A program made the translations under genes and the position numbers. Under the pieces are notes generated by a model, which saw nothing but the letters and a program-made list of their open reading frames with translations, searched no databases and was not told the origin of the DNA. 64,000 bases of DNA from Desulfurivibrio dismutans (GTDB lineage: Bacteria > Desulfobacterota > Desulfobulbia > Desulfobulbales > Desulfurivibrionaceae): assembly GCF_029210385.1 (NCBI RefSeq), contig NZ_JARGDQ010000004.1:266048-330047 (forward strand), read 5' to 3'. The first letter of the stretch is position 1. The number at the start of each line of letters is the position of its first letter. Positions 44,815-51,862 of this stretch are shown piece by piece.

Positions 44815-46143
44815 TCAGTGACTGCCGGATGATTGATCGCGGCGGGTCGCGGGGGCCGGCGGCGGCAACTCAGCCAGTGAGCGGTGCAGTTGCCGCAGGG
44901 TTTGCGGGCCGACCATGCCGTCGGCCTGCAGGTCGTGGGCGGCCTGGAAATCGCTCACCAGGCGGGTCAATCCGGCATCGAAATAATCGGCTTCGCTCTC
45001 GGTGGCCGCCTGGGCCGCCACCGTTTCCGCGTCCGTATCATAGCCGGGCAGTTCGGCGGCCAGCCAGGTTAACAGCAAGCGTAGCTGCCGTACCTCCGGC
45101 CCCCGGTCGCCTTCCTGCAGCAGCTCGGTGGGCATCAGCGGCGGCCAGAGAAGATCCTCGGCGATGGTTACCGCTTCCTCCGGCCGTTCGGTGGTGACCA
45201 CCGGCGGCGTTGACGGCAGGGAGCGGTAAGCCAGCAGGCCGGCGGGGAGCAGGGCCAGAAGCAACAGGGCGGCCAGCAGCAGCCGTCTCAGGCCCGGTGC
45301 GGTCAGGGAGCGCCGCCAGCGCTGGGGCAGGTTGTCCTCGTTTTGGATCTCCCGGGCGGCCCGGCGCAGAATGGCGGCATCGACTTCATTGCGCTCTTCA
45401 ACATAAGCCCCCAGCAGGGCCCGGTCGCAGATGACGTTGATCAGCCGCGGGATACCGCCGCTCAGTCGGGCCAGGGCCTTCAGCGCACCACGGGTAAAGA
45501 GCGGCCGGCTGACCCCGGCCACCCGCAGCCGGTGCCGCACATAAGCCACGGTTTCTTCCAGGTTCAAAGGATTCAAATGATAGCGGGCGGTGATCCGTTG
45601 GGCCAGTTGGCGCAACTCCGGCCGGGCCAGTATTTCCCGCAACTCCGGCTGACCCAGCAGGGTGATTTCCAACAACTTGCTTTCAGATGTCTCCAGGTTG
45701 GTCAGCAGGCGTACCTGCTCCAGGACCTCCGGGCTGAGGTTCTGGGCCTCGTCGATGACCAGCACCGTCCGCCGGCCGGTGGCATGGCTCTGCAAGAGAT
45801 GGTCGTTGAGGGCCCCGACCAGGGTCCGGAGGCTGGTACAGCCGGGCGGGTAGCTGATCTGCAACTCGTCGCAGACGGCGGCCACCAGCTCCACCGCATC
45901 CAGGCGGGGGTTGAGGATCAGGGCCAGGTCCACCTGGGGGGGGAGTTGCTCCAGCAGGCTGCGGCACAGCGTGGTTTTGCCGGTGCCCACCTCGCCGGTC
46001 AGCAGGACAAAACCGCCGCCTTCGCTCACCCCGTACAGCAGATGGGCCAAGGCCTCGCGATGCCGAGCGCTGAGGTACAAAAAGCGTGGATCGGGGGTGA
46101 TGGAAAATGGCTTGTAGTTTAAACCGAAGTGATTTTTGTACAT
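44815..46143 (-). CDS. GspA/ExeA-type AAA ATPase with peptidoglycan-binding domain
   Basis: A 442-residue protein. The N-terminal AAA domain starts MYKNHFGLNYKPFSITPDPR, with Walker A GEVGTGKTTL, Walker B TVLVIDEAQNLS and the sensor in ITLLGQPELRE. One membrane segment (~275-297, LLLAALLLLALLPAGLLAYR) precedes a periplasmic part that ends in a PG_binding_1 domain (DLQADGMVGPQTLRQL). ExeA binds peptidoglycan and, with ExeB, assembles the secretin. The start at 46143 gives the conserved N-terminus; the frame upstream is non-conserved. Confidence 0.88.
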   Translation of the reverse strand: MYKNHFGLNYKPFSITPDPRFLYLSARHREALAHLLYGVSEGGGFVLLTGEVGTGKTTLCRSLLEQLPPQVDLALILNPRLDAVELVAAVCDELQISYPPGCTSLRTLVGALNDHLLQSHATGRRTVLVIDEAQNLSPEVLEQVRLLTNLETSESKLLEITLLGQPELREILARPELRQLAQRITARYHLNPLNLEETVAYVRHRLRVAGVSRPLFTRGALKALARLSGGIPRLINVICDRALLGAYVEERNEVDAAILRRAAREIQNEDNLPQRWRRSLTAPGLRRLLLAALLLLALLPAGLLAYRSLPSTPPVVTTERPEEAVTIAEDLLWPPLMPTELLQEGDRGPEVRQLRLLLTWLAAELPGYDTDAETVAAQAATESEADYFDAGLTRLVSDFQAAHDLQADGMVGPQTLRQLHRSLAELPPPAPATRRDQSSGSH

Positions 46144-46251
46144 AATGGCAGCGTACTGGTTACCTTGAACAGCCTGTTTCGTCAAGATTTTATTGGTTTG
46201 CTTGCATGGGTCCGTCAAAGCCGCGCCTGGACGGTGGCGGCAAAAAAGGAA

Positions 46252-46352
46252 GATAAGCTCGCAAATACATGCCAAATGTGTTGGTCGTTAACGCGAAAAC
46301 AGGCATCTACAAAGAGGGCCCAGTCGGCGGCGCGGCTTTTTGCAACACCGAC
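46252..46352 (+). repeat. Dispersed repeat R3, copy 4
   Basis: GATAAGCTCGCAAATACATG, CCAAATGTGTTGGTCGTTAA, then GGGCCCAGTCGGCGGCGCGG and CTTTTTGCAACACCGAC. It lies between divergent gspA and birA, ending at the birA ribosome site. Confidence 0.8.
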
Positions 46353-46364
46353 AAGGAAAAGAAC

Positions 46365-47324
46365 GTGATCAACAGTGCAAAAGTTTCCCCGGATGTTGCA
46401 CCCGTGCCGGCACCGTCGCTGGTGGCGCGGGTGCAGCGCTTGAGTGCCGAAGAACGGCGGTGCCGGACGGCTTTTACCCGGGAGGCGATCACCGAGATTA
46501 TGGCTTACGGCGCGATGGTGGGTTCCGCCGTCGAGCTTTTCCAGCGCCGGGAGCGGTGTATGGATTATGCCCGGGCCCTGATTCGCGACTATGAAACGGC
46601 GGGGCACTCCTTTCCCAGCGGCCAGGTCTTTATCGCCCGGGAATTGGCTGCCGGCAAGGGTCGCTTTGCCCGTAGCTGGCACGCCCCGGCCGGCGGGCTG
46701 TGGCTGACCCTGGTTTTGGTCAACACCCTGCTGCCCCAGCATGGACGCTTTTATTCCCTGGCGGTGGGGGTGGCCTGCGCCGAGACCCTGCGCTCGTTTG
46801 GGGTGCCGGCCAGCATCAAGTGGGTCAACGATATCCTGCTCAACAACCGTAAACTGGCCGGCACCCTGATTGAAACCGACCGGGGTTTGCACGGGGCGGA
46901 GGAGTACGTGCTGATCGGCATCGGCATCAACGTCAATAACGACCGTTTTCCGTCGGAACTGCTCGGCCTGGCAGGGTCGATGAAGGAGGTGCTGGGCCGG
47001 GAGACGCCGGTGGAGGAGGTGGCGGCCCGGCTGCTCTGTAAACTGCGCTGGAACCTCGGCCTGCTGCATTACGTCGAGGCCCGGCAATTGGCGGCGGAGG
47101 GCGATACCGGCGAGCCGCCGGAGAAGCACCCGCTGCTGGAGTCCTGGCGGCAACTCAGCGACACCATCGGCCGCCGGGTGATGTTCGGCTTTGATATCCA
47201 GCGCCAGCCCCAGTACGAAGCGGTGGTGGAAGATATCGAGCCCTCCGGCGGCCTGGTGTTGCGCCACCTGGCCGATGGAGCCATAATTATCGAACATGCC
47301 GGCGAGATCATCTACCTGGACTGA
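46365..47324 (+). CDS. birA: Biotin-protein ligase
   Basis: Activates biotin with ATP and attaches it to the carrier-protein Lys. The 319-residue protein lacks the N-terminal winged helix of E. coli BirA, so it is probably not a repressor. The catalytic part has GRFARSWHAPAGGLWLTLVL, KWVNDILLNNRKLAGTLIET and LIGIGINVNNDRF, and the small C-terminal domain is present. The GTG start at 46365 has AAGGA 7 nt upstream. A longer frame from 46269 only translates repeat R3. The R-G-R-x-x-x biotin-AMP loop reads K-G-R-F-A-R, a variant. It overlaps the glycosyltransferase by one base. Confidence 0.9.
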   Translation: MINSAKVSPDVAPVPAPSLVARVQRLSAEERRCRTAFTREAITEIMAYGAMVGSAVELFQRRERCMDYARALIRDYETAGHSFPSGQVFIARELAAGKGRFARSWHAPAGGLWLTLVLVNTLLPQHGRFYSLAVGVACAETLRSFGVPASIKWVNDILLNNRKLAGTLIETDRGLHGAEEYVLIGIGINVNNDRFPSELLGLAGSMKEVLGRETPVEEVAARLLCKLRWNLGLLHYVEARQLAAEGDTGEPPEKHPLLESWRQLSDTIGRRVMFGFDIQRQPQYEAVVEDIEPSGGLVLRHLADGAIIIEHAGEIIYLD

Positions 47325-48244
47325 TGGAACCGGTCAGCGTCATCATCCCCACTTATAACCGGGCCGACTTCCTGGTCGGCGCCATCGCCTCGGTGCTGGC
47401 CCAAAGCTACCCTCGCTTTGAACTGCTGGTGGTGGACGACGGCTCCACCGACCAGACCGCCCGGGTGGTGGCGGCTTGGCAGCGGCGGCTGGCGGTGGAG
47501 ATCGACGGACAGGTCGATCTTGAACTGGAGCCTGCCCCTGGTGTGGCGCTGGCCGGGTTGGCCCTGGCGCCGGGCAACCGCCCACGCTTACAATATCTAT
47601 ATCAGGAAAATCGTGGCCCGGCGGCGGCCCGTAACCTGGGCATCAAAGAGGCCCGCTACGATCTACTGGCCTTTCTCGACTCCGACGACCGCTATCTCCC
47701 CGGTAAACTCTCCGCCCAGGCCGGGGCCATGGCCGCGCAACCGGAAAATCCACTCTCCCACACCGAAGAGATCTGGTGGCGTAACGGCCAGCGGCTGAAC
47801 CAGAAAAAACGCCACCGCAAGCAAGGCGGCGACGTCTTCGCCCGCAGTCTGGAGCTGTGCGTCATCGGCATGTCCACCGTCATGGCCCGCCGCCGGTTGT
47901 TCAGCGAACTCGGCAGTTTCGACGAAACCCTGCCCTGCTGCGAGGACTACGACCTCTGGCTGCGCCTTACCGCCCACCATCCGGTCCTTTTTATCGACCA
48001 GCCCCTCACCGAGAAACACGGCGGCCGCCCGGACCAGGTTTCCGCACAATACCGGGTGGGCATGGATCGCTTCCGAATCAGCGCCATCACCAAGCTCCTG
48101 CAAAGCGGCGCCTTAAACCGCGAACAAACCGAGCTGGCCAAACGTGAATTACGAAAAAAATGCCAAATCTACGGCCAGGGCTGCCTGAAGCACGGCCGGA
48201 CGGAGGAAGGCGCCCGTTACCTGGCCCTTGCGGACCGGAGTTAG
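47324..48244 (+). CDS. Family 2 glycosyltransferase
   Basis: A 306-residue cytoplasmic GT-A enzyme. The start SVIIPTYNRADFLVGAIASV is the nucleotide-sugar fold, LLVVDDGSTDQT holds the first Asp, RGPAAARNLGIKEA follows, and LAFLDSDDRYLPGKL is the D-x-D. FDETLPCCEDYDLWLRL is the acceptor/E-D-x-D-L-W motif. The sugar and acceptor are unknown; cell-surface polysaccharide is the usual use. It is coupled to birA by TGATG. The AT-rich accessory region starts right after its stop codon. Confidence 0.92.
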   Translation: MEPVSVIIPTYNRADFLVGAIASVLAQSYPRFELLVVDDGSTDQTARVVAAWQRRLAVEIDGQVDLELEPAPGVALAGLALAPGNRPRLQYLYQENRGPAAARNLGIKEARYDLLAFLDSDDRYLPGKLSAQAGAMAAQPENPLSHTEEIWWRNGQRLNQKKRHRKQGGDVFARSLELCVIGMSTVMARRRLFSELGSFDETLPCCEDYDLWLRLTAHHPVLFIDQPLTEKHGGRPDQVSAQYRVGMDRFRISAITKLLQSGALNREQTELAKRELRKKCQIYGQGCLKHGRTEEGARYLALADRS

Positions 48245-48283
48245 TATTGACAGGTTAATTTTATTATCGCCATAACGTAACTG

Positions 48284-48356
48284 TCTCAACTTTCTGACTT
48301 CTGCAAAATTATGCATTAATACGCTGAAACATCGAACTTTTTAATAGAAATGCCCC
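48284..48356 (+). repeat. ~72-nt direct repeat, copy 1
   Basis: Contains TTCTGACTTCTGCAAAATTA, TGCATTAATACGCTGAAACA and TTTTTAATAGAAATGCCCC. It matches 48571-48642 at about five of six bases. Confidence 0.75.
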
Positions 48357-48515
48357 TTGCTTTCCAATCCACTCGTCCTATTCATCCGGATTTAAGAACT
48401 GTTAGAGTCCGGTATTCGGGAACCGGAACCCCTTTTTTAGCTTATCTTTTTTACAAGCAAAACTCTCTGAACATTTTTTCCATCTTATTTCAACTGGATA
48501 ATTGAAGAGGATAAG

Positions 48516-48565
48516 CCACTGGCACATACTTTGCGTATGTCCACTGGCACATGCTTTGCGTATGT
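48516..48565 (+). repeat. Tandem 25-bp duplication
   Basis: CCACTGGCACATACTTTGCG plus TATGT is repeated at once with a single A/G change. Each unit holds a small hairpin ACATAC / GTATGT. Confidence 0.9.
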
Positions 48566-48570
48566 CCAGA

Positions 48571-48642
48571 TCTCAATTTTCTGACTTGTGCAAAAATATG
48601 CATTAATGCGCTGAAACAGCGAGTTTTTTAATAGAAAAGCCC
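48571..48642 (+). repeat. ~72-nt direct repeat, copy 2, with small terminator-like hairpin
   Basis: Same sequence as copy 1, but here GCGCTG-AAA-CAGCG followed by AGTTTTTT forms an intact small stem plus T-run. In copy 1 the stem is broken by one base. Confidence 0.75.
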
Positions 48643-48770
48643 TTTGTTCATGTCTTGCACAGTGGTGGGTACAGTAGTAACGGCGGGTACATTGGCCGGA
48701 ACACGACCGTCGGCCTGGGAATTGGGACAAGGCAGAGCGGGTAAACAATATCAGGGGAGGAGCGGAGCTC

Positions 48771-50516
48771 ATGGCGCGGAGTTTGCAGTCAACCAACCAA
48801 GTAAATCTTCAATCTGAAAATAAATTTTTCATTCAATCCCTCGCGGCCCACCGGCGGGCCGCTTCAGCAGGTGGTTTGTCGCAGTCCAAACCGCCCGGGC
48901 GTCTGCTGCCGTTCGGCCTGTTTTTGGCAGCGGTGTTACTGATGGTGCTGCTGGCCGGTTGCAGCAGCGGTAGTTCTTCCAATAAGTCTTCTAAGTCTTC
49001 CACGAAAGAATCAGAAAGTTACACCGTTACTTTTGTGGGTCATGATGGCACGGTACTGAAGGAGGAGGCCGTGTCCCACGGAGAAGACGCCACCGCTCCG
49101 GCCGACCCGGAACGCGCTGGTTACACCTTCACCGGCTGGAATCCGGCCTACACCAACATCGTCGGCGACCTGACGGTCACCGCGCAGTACACCATCAACA
49201 CCTACACCGTCACTCCCGAGGCCGGTGCGGGCGGCGGCATCAGCCCGGCCACCGCCCAGAGCGTCAACCATGGCGCCACCACCAGCTTTACCGTTAACCC
49301 CGATGAAGGCTACGCCATCGACCAGGTCAGCGGCTGCGGCGGTAGCTTGAGTAACAACACCTACACCACCGGGGCGATCACCGCCGCCTGCACGGTCAGC
49401 GCCACCTTTGTTGTTGAGCTGGCCCCGCTGGCCCCGCTGGTCCTGAGCGCCGAGGCTGGCGACGGCCAGGTCACCCTGAGCTGGAACGAGATCGGAGCCG
49501 ACCGCTACGACCTCATCTACGCCACCGACCCCGACTTCGACCCCGCCAACTACTCAGCCTATGGCGGAACCATGGTGGTTGATGCTACCACCCCCCATGT
49601 CGAAGTTGAACTGACCAACGGCACCACCTACTATTTCGTGGTGGAGGCTCACAAAGACGGCCAGGCCGTCGCCCTTTCGGCCAAGGTGACCGCTACTCCT
49701 GCAGTTCCGTTGGCCGTGGTTCAGAGTCCGCTCAACGACACCGGGATCACCGCCTGCGGTAATTACGCTTCTGACCCGCCAGGCACCGGCGACAACCACA
49801 GCAACAGCCTGGTTTGCGAGGATGTGGGGGCCACTACCACGGTTGCCGGCGAAGATGAGCATGGCAACCCGGTGCCGGCGGGCCAGGATGTCCATTTCGG
49901 CCGCGATGCCGCGACCTTGCCTGGCGGACCGGGCCTGGTCAAGATCGGCGCCGGAGTAGCCGGTTTTGATTTCACTAAGCTGGGGGCCGACGGCCAGCCC
50001 CTGGCGGAGCAGGATACGGCTTGGAATGCCGGCGGCAGCGAGGATGACGGCAGCCAGTGGTCCTGTGTGCAGGACAACCGTACCGGCCTGATCTGGGAGG
50101 TGAAGGTGGATGATGATTCCCACCTGCGCCACCTGGGCCATACCTACTCCTGGTACAATGAAGAAAATGCCACCAATGGCGGCAATGCCGGCACCCAGAA
50201 CGGCGGCACGTGCAGCGGCAGCGAGTGCGATACCCAGGCCTTTGTCCAGGATGTCAATGCCGCCGGGCTTTGCGGGGCTAATGACTGGCGACTGCCCACG
50301 GTCCAGGAACTGCTGAGTGTTGTCGATAACGGCCGAACCAGTACGGCCATTGATCTCGATTATTTTCCCAACACCTCATCGGACCAATTTTGGTCGTCGT
50401 CGCCCTACGCCGGCCATGTCAACCCCGCCTGGCTCGTCTCCTTTAGCGGTGGCCGTGTCTACTACGACGGCAAGGGCAGCGGCAACCGGGTTCGTTTGGT
50501 TCGCGCGGGACAGTGA
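48771..50516 (+). CDS. DUF1566 (Lcl-type) lipoprotein, candidate DGR target 1
   Basis: A 581-residue surface lipoprotein. After a long n-region the signal ends in the lipobox L-A-G-C (Cys64). A Ser/Lys-rich tether follows, then an InlB/Listeria-Bacteroides-type repeat (VTFVGHDGTVLKEEAVSHGE ... GYTFTGWNPAYTNIVGDL), a second repeat (YTVTPEAGAGGGISPATAQS), and a fibronectin III-like domain (~225-305). The C-terminal DUF1566 domain (~430-581) has NRTGLIWEVK, DWRLPTVQELLSVVD and DQFWSSSPYAG, and ends RVRLVRAGQ. DUF1566 is C-type-lectin-like, a common DGR target fold. GGGGAGGAG precedes the ATG; a TTG at 48876 would give a normal 29-residue signal. The last 45 codons are a likely variable region. 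Confidence 0.85.
   Translation: MARSLQSTNQVNLQSENKFFIQSLAAHRRAASAGGLSQSKPPGRLLPFGLFLAAVLLMVLLAGCSSGSSSNKSSKSSTKESESYTVTFVGHDGTVLKEEAVSHGEDATAPADPERAGYTFTGWNPAYTNIVGDLTVTAQYTINTYTVTPEAGAGGGISPATAQSVNHGATTSFTVNPDEGYAIDQVSGCGGSLSNNTYTTGAITAACTVSATFVVELAPLAPLVLSAEAGDGQVTLSWNEIGADRYDLIYATDPDFDPANYSAYGGTMVVDATTPHVEVELTNGTTYYFVVEAHKDGQAVALSAKVTATPAVPLAVVQSPLNDTGITACGNYASDPPGTGDNHSNSLVCEDVGATTTVAGEDEHGNPVPAGQDVHFGRDAATLPGGPGLVKIGAGVAGFDFTKLGADGQPLAEQDTAWNAGGSEDDGSQWSCVQDNRTGLIWEVKVDDDSHLRHLGHTYSWYNEENATNGGNAGTQNGGTCSGSECDTQAFVQDVNAAGLCGANDWRLPTVQELLSVVDNGRTSTAIDLDYFPNTSSDQFWSSSPYAGHVNPAWLVSFSGGRVYYDGKGSGNRVRLVRAGQ
50379..50513 (+). other. Candidate DGR variable region 1
   Basis: The 45 codons align gaplessly with 51349-51483. 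22 codons differ and 19 of these change the amino acid. In 13 of the 19 the third base is kept, and many fit derivation from AAC/AAT. The last nine codons, the stop and the next nine bases (TTTTGGCCG) are the same in both copies except one silent base, as expected of an initiation-of-mutagenic-homing end. Confidence 0.6.
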
Positions 50517-50558
50517 TTTTGGCCGCGCAGCGGCTTGGGAACATTGATCGGGAAGATT

Positions 50559-50700
50559 ATGCGGCACTTGAACTATCTCCCCATCTGGCGGGATGCCAAC
50601 CTGCTGATGCTGGAACTGGAACAGGCGGTGCGGGGTTTTTCTCGCTACCATAAATATACGGTGGGCAGCGAAATAAGGGCTACGGCAGCGATCCTGCCTG
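50559..50700 (+). pseudogene. Truncated avd (DGR accessory four-helix-bundle protein)
   Basis: Starts MRHLNYLPIWRDANLLMLEL and continues EQAVRGFSRYHKYTVGSEIR. This matches the first helix and turn of bacterial Avd/23S-intervening-sequence-like proteins, whose usual pattern is LP-x-W-R-x-A-x-x-L-L ... F-P-R-Y-H-K-Y-T-L-G-x-x-L-R. Full-length Avd has ~110-130 residues. Here the similarity stops after about 45, and the frame decays into unrelated sequence. It lies 42 nt after the target-1 stop, the normal position of avd behind a DGR target. It therefore cannot make a working accessory protein. Confidence 0.72.
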
Positions 50701-50709
50701 TACGAGTAG

Positions 50710-50808
50710 AACCTCCTGGATCATTTCGTTGCCACAAGGGATGCCCTGCAAGCCCAAACCTGGCAGCCTTCGCCACCCGTTGTTTTTACCGTCGAGAAAC
50801 CCAAGGCC
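50710..50808 (+). pseudogene. Possible N-terminal fragment of a DGR reverse transcriptase
   Basis: In another frame, 33 codons read NLLDHFVATRDALQAQ then TWQPSPPVVFTVEKPKA. This resembles the region just before the first RT motif of DGR reverse transcriptases: N-L-x-x-L-x-x-x-L-x-x-x-x-Y/W-x-P-x-x-x-x-x-F-x-I/V-x-x-P-K-x-R. The catalytic part is missing, and the sequence up to the next gene has stops in all readings. The call rests on pattern memory and on the adjacent avd fragment. No template repeat is visible in the 420-nt gap. Confidence 0.4.
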
Positions 50809-50934
50809 AGCGAGGGCTATGACGTTGGATTTGTGAGCTGGCTGGTACCCGGCCACCGTCTTTTCCGTGGCCGACCAGGACGACCGGGAATTTTCGGCAG
50901 TTGCCGATTTCGTAACCAATTGAGGAGGAAACCG

Positions 50935-51486
50935 ATGAAACAAGGAATATATTTGCTGTCCCTGACCATGGTCCTGGTGGTTTTAACGGCGCCGGCGGCC
51001 CTGGCGGAAGTAACCTGCGGCAACGAGAACAGCGCGGTGACCGCCACTACTCCGACCACGGATTTCAGCGTCAACGGCGACGGCACCGTGACCCATAACC
51101 CTACCGGCCTGATCTGGATGCGTTGCAGTCTGGGACAGAGCTGGGACGTCAGCACCAGCACCTGCACCGGCGCCGACTCCACCTATACCTGGCAACAGGC
51201 CCTGGCGGCCGCCCAGACTATTAACGGCAACGGCGGTTATGCCGGGCACAACGACTGGCGCCTGCCCAATAAGAACGAGTTGGAGTCCATTGTAGAGAGG
51301 CGCTGCTGGTCGCCGGCCATCAACGCCGCAATTTTCCCTGGCACCCCATCGGACAGGTTTTGGTCGTCTTCGCCCTTCGCCTACAATGCCGAATACGCCT
51401 GGCGGGTCCTCTTCGACTACGGCTACGTCAACGGCAGCTACAAGCAGAACGGCAGCCGGGTTCGGTTGGTTCGCGCGGGACAGTGA
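50935..51486 (+). CDS. Exported DUF1566 protein, candidate DGR target 2
   Basis: A 183-residue secreted protein. The signal peptide is MKQGIYLLSLTMVLVVLTAP, cleaved near ALA-EV. One DUF1566 domain fills the rest: GTVTHNPTGLIWMRCSLGQS, TWQQALAAAQTINGNGGYAG, NDWRLPNKNELESIVERRC, DRFWSSSPFAY and a final RVRLVRAGQ. Four or more Cys may form disulfides. AGGAGG lies before the ATG at 50935. It lacks the lipobox and repeats of target 1 but shares its whole C-terminal domain and the 3' flank. Its last 45 codons form the second candidate variable region. Confidence 0.85.
   Translation: MKQGIYLLSLTMVLVVLTAPAALAEVTCGNENSAVTATTPTTDFSVNGDGTVTHNPTGLIWMRCSLGQSWDVSTSTCTGADSTYTWQQALAAAQTINGNGGYAGHNDWRLPNKNELESIVERRCWSPAINAAIFPGTPSDRFWSSSPFAYNAEYAWRVLFDYGYVNGSYKQNGSRVRLVRAGQ
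51349..51483 (+). other. Candidate DGR variable region 2
   Basis: Partner of 50379-50513. Here the variable codons read mostly TAC, AAC, AGC and GGC (for example FDYGYVNGSYKQNGS), the typical outcome of adenine-directed change at AAC codons. The invariant end GTTCG-G-TTGGTTCGCGCGGG and the stop-flank TGATTTTGGCCG repeat the first copy. Confidence 0.6.
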
Positions 51487-51620
51487 TTTTGGCCGGCGGT
51501 TGGGCGGGGTTGGGAAATGCGTGACCGAAGTTCTGTCCACAGAATATCCGCCAGTTTCTCCGCATCGGTCGGTTCATTCCATCTGAGTTTCATCAAGAAT
51601 CCTATCCGGTTCTTCGTTGC

Positions 51621-51842
51621 TCAGACCCGGCTCTGATCCACATCGCTCAGCCCCGCTTGGACGGCCTGGATAAATCGGGCCTGTTCGGAAAGCCGGTCGA
51701 ATTCAGCCGGGGTGATCAGCACCCCGGCTGCCTTACCATTCTGCGTAATAATGATTGTCCGTTGCTAACTTTGCATCTGCCGCGGCATTTTTGATGCCTG
51801 GTTTTTATAGTCAGACAGGGAGACAATGTTTTCATGCAACAT
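51621..51842 (-). pseudogene. YefM/Phd-type antitoxin with in-frame stop
   Basis: Read from ATG 51842: MLHENIVSLSDYKNQASKMP, RQMQS, a TAG stop at 51765-51767, then QRTIIITQNGKAAGVLITPA, EFDRLSEQARFIQAVQAGLS and a stop at 51621. Apart from the TAG it is a full 73-codon Phd/YefM antitoxin: DNA-binding start, I-T-x-N-G-K, L-I-T-P-x-E-F. The premature stop leaves only 25 codons. Just downstream (about 51500-51590) a frame MKLRWNEPTDAEKLADILW resembles a toxin start but is cut short by the DUF1566 gene flank. I read it as a dead toxin-antitoxin pair. Confidence 0.7.
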
Positions 51843-51862
51843 GAATGGATTTCATGCCCGAA

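Larger units (their letters stand above)
48245..48770. other. AT-rich, repeat-bearing intergenic region before the DUF1566 island
   Basis: The 526-nt gap has clearly lower GC than its neighbours and no gene I would call. It holds two ~72-nt direct repeats and a 25-bp tandem duplication, annotated separately. At ~48655-48740 a GC-rich patch (GGTGGGTACAGTAGTAACGG ... GGCCGGAACACG) may be a gene remnant. It looks foreign and marks the left side of the accessory island. Confidence 0.6.

Noticed and set aside
46269..46364. Longer birA frame starting at 46269
   Set aside because: It also translates repeat R3; the GTG at 46365 has a proper AAGGA site.
50690..50934. DGR template repeat inside the avd/RT gap
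   Set aside because: No stretch there resembles the variable regions at 50379-50513 or 51349-51483, so a template repeat cannot be claimed in this window.
50680..50943. Minus-strand frame across the avd/RT remnant
   Set aside because: It has no family resemblance and lacks a ribosome site; the plus-strand remnants explain the sequence better.
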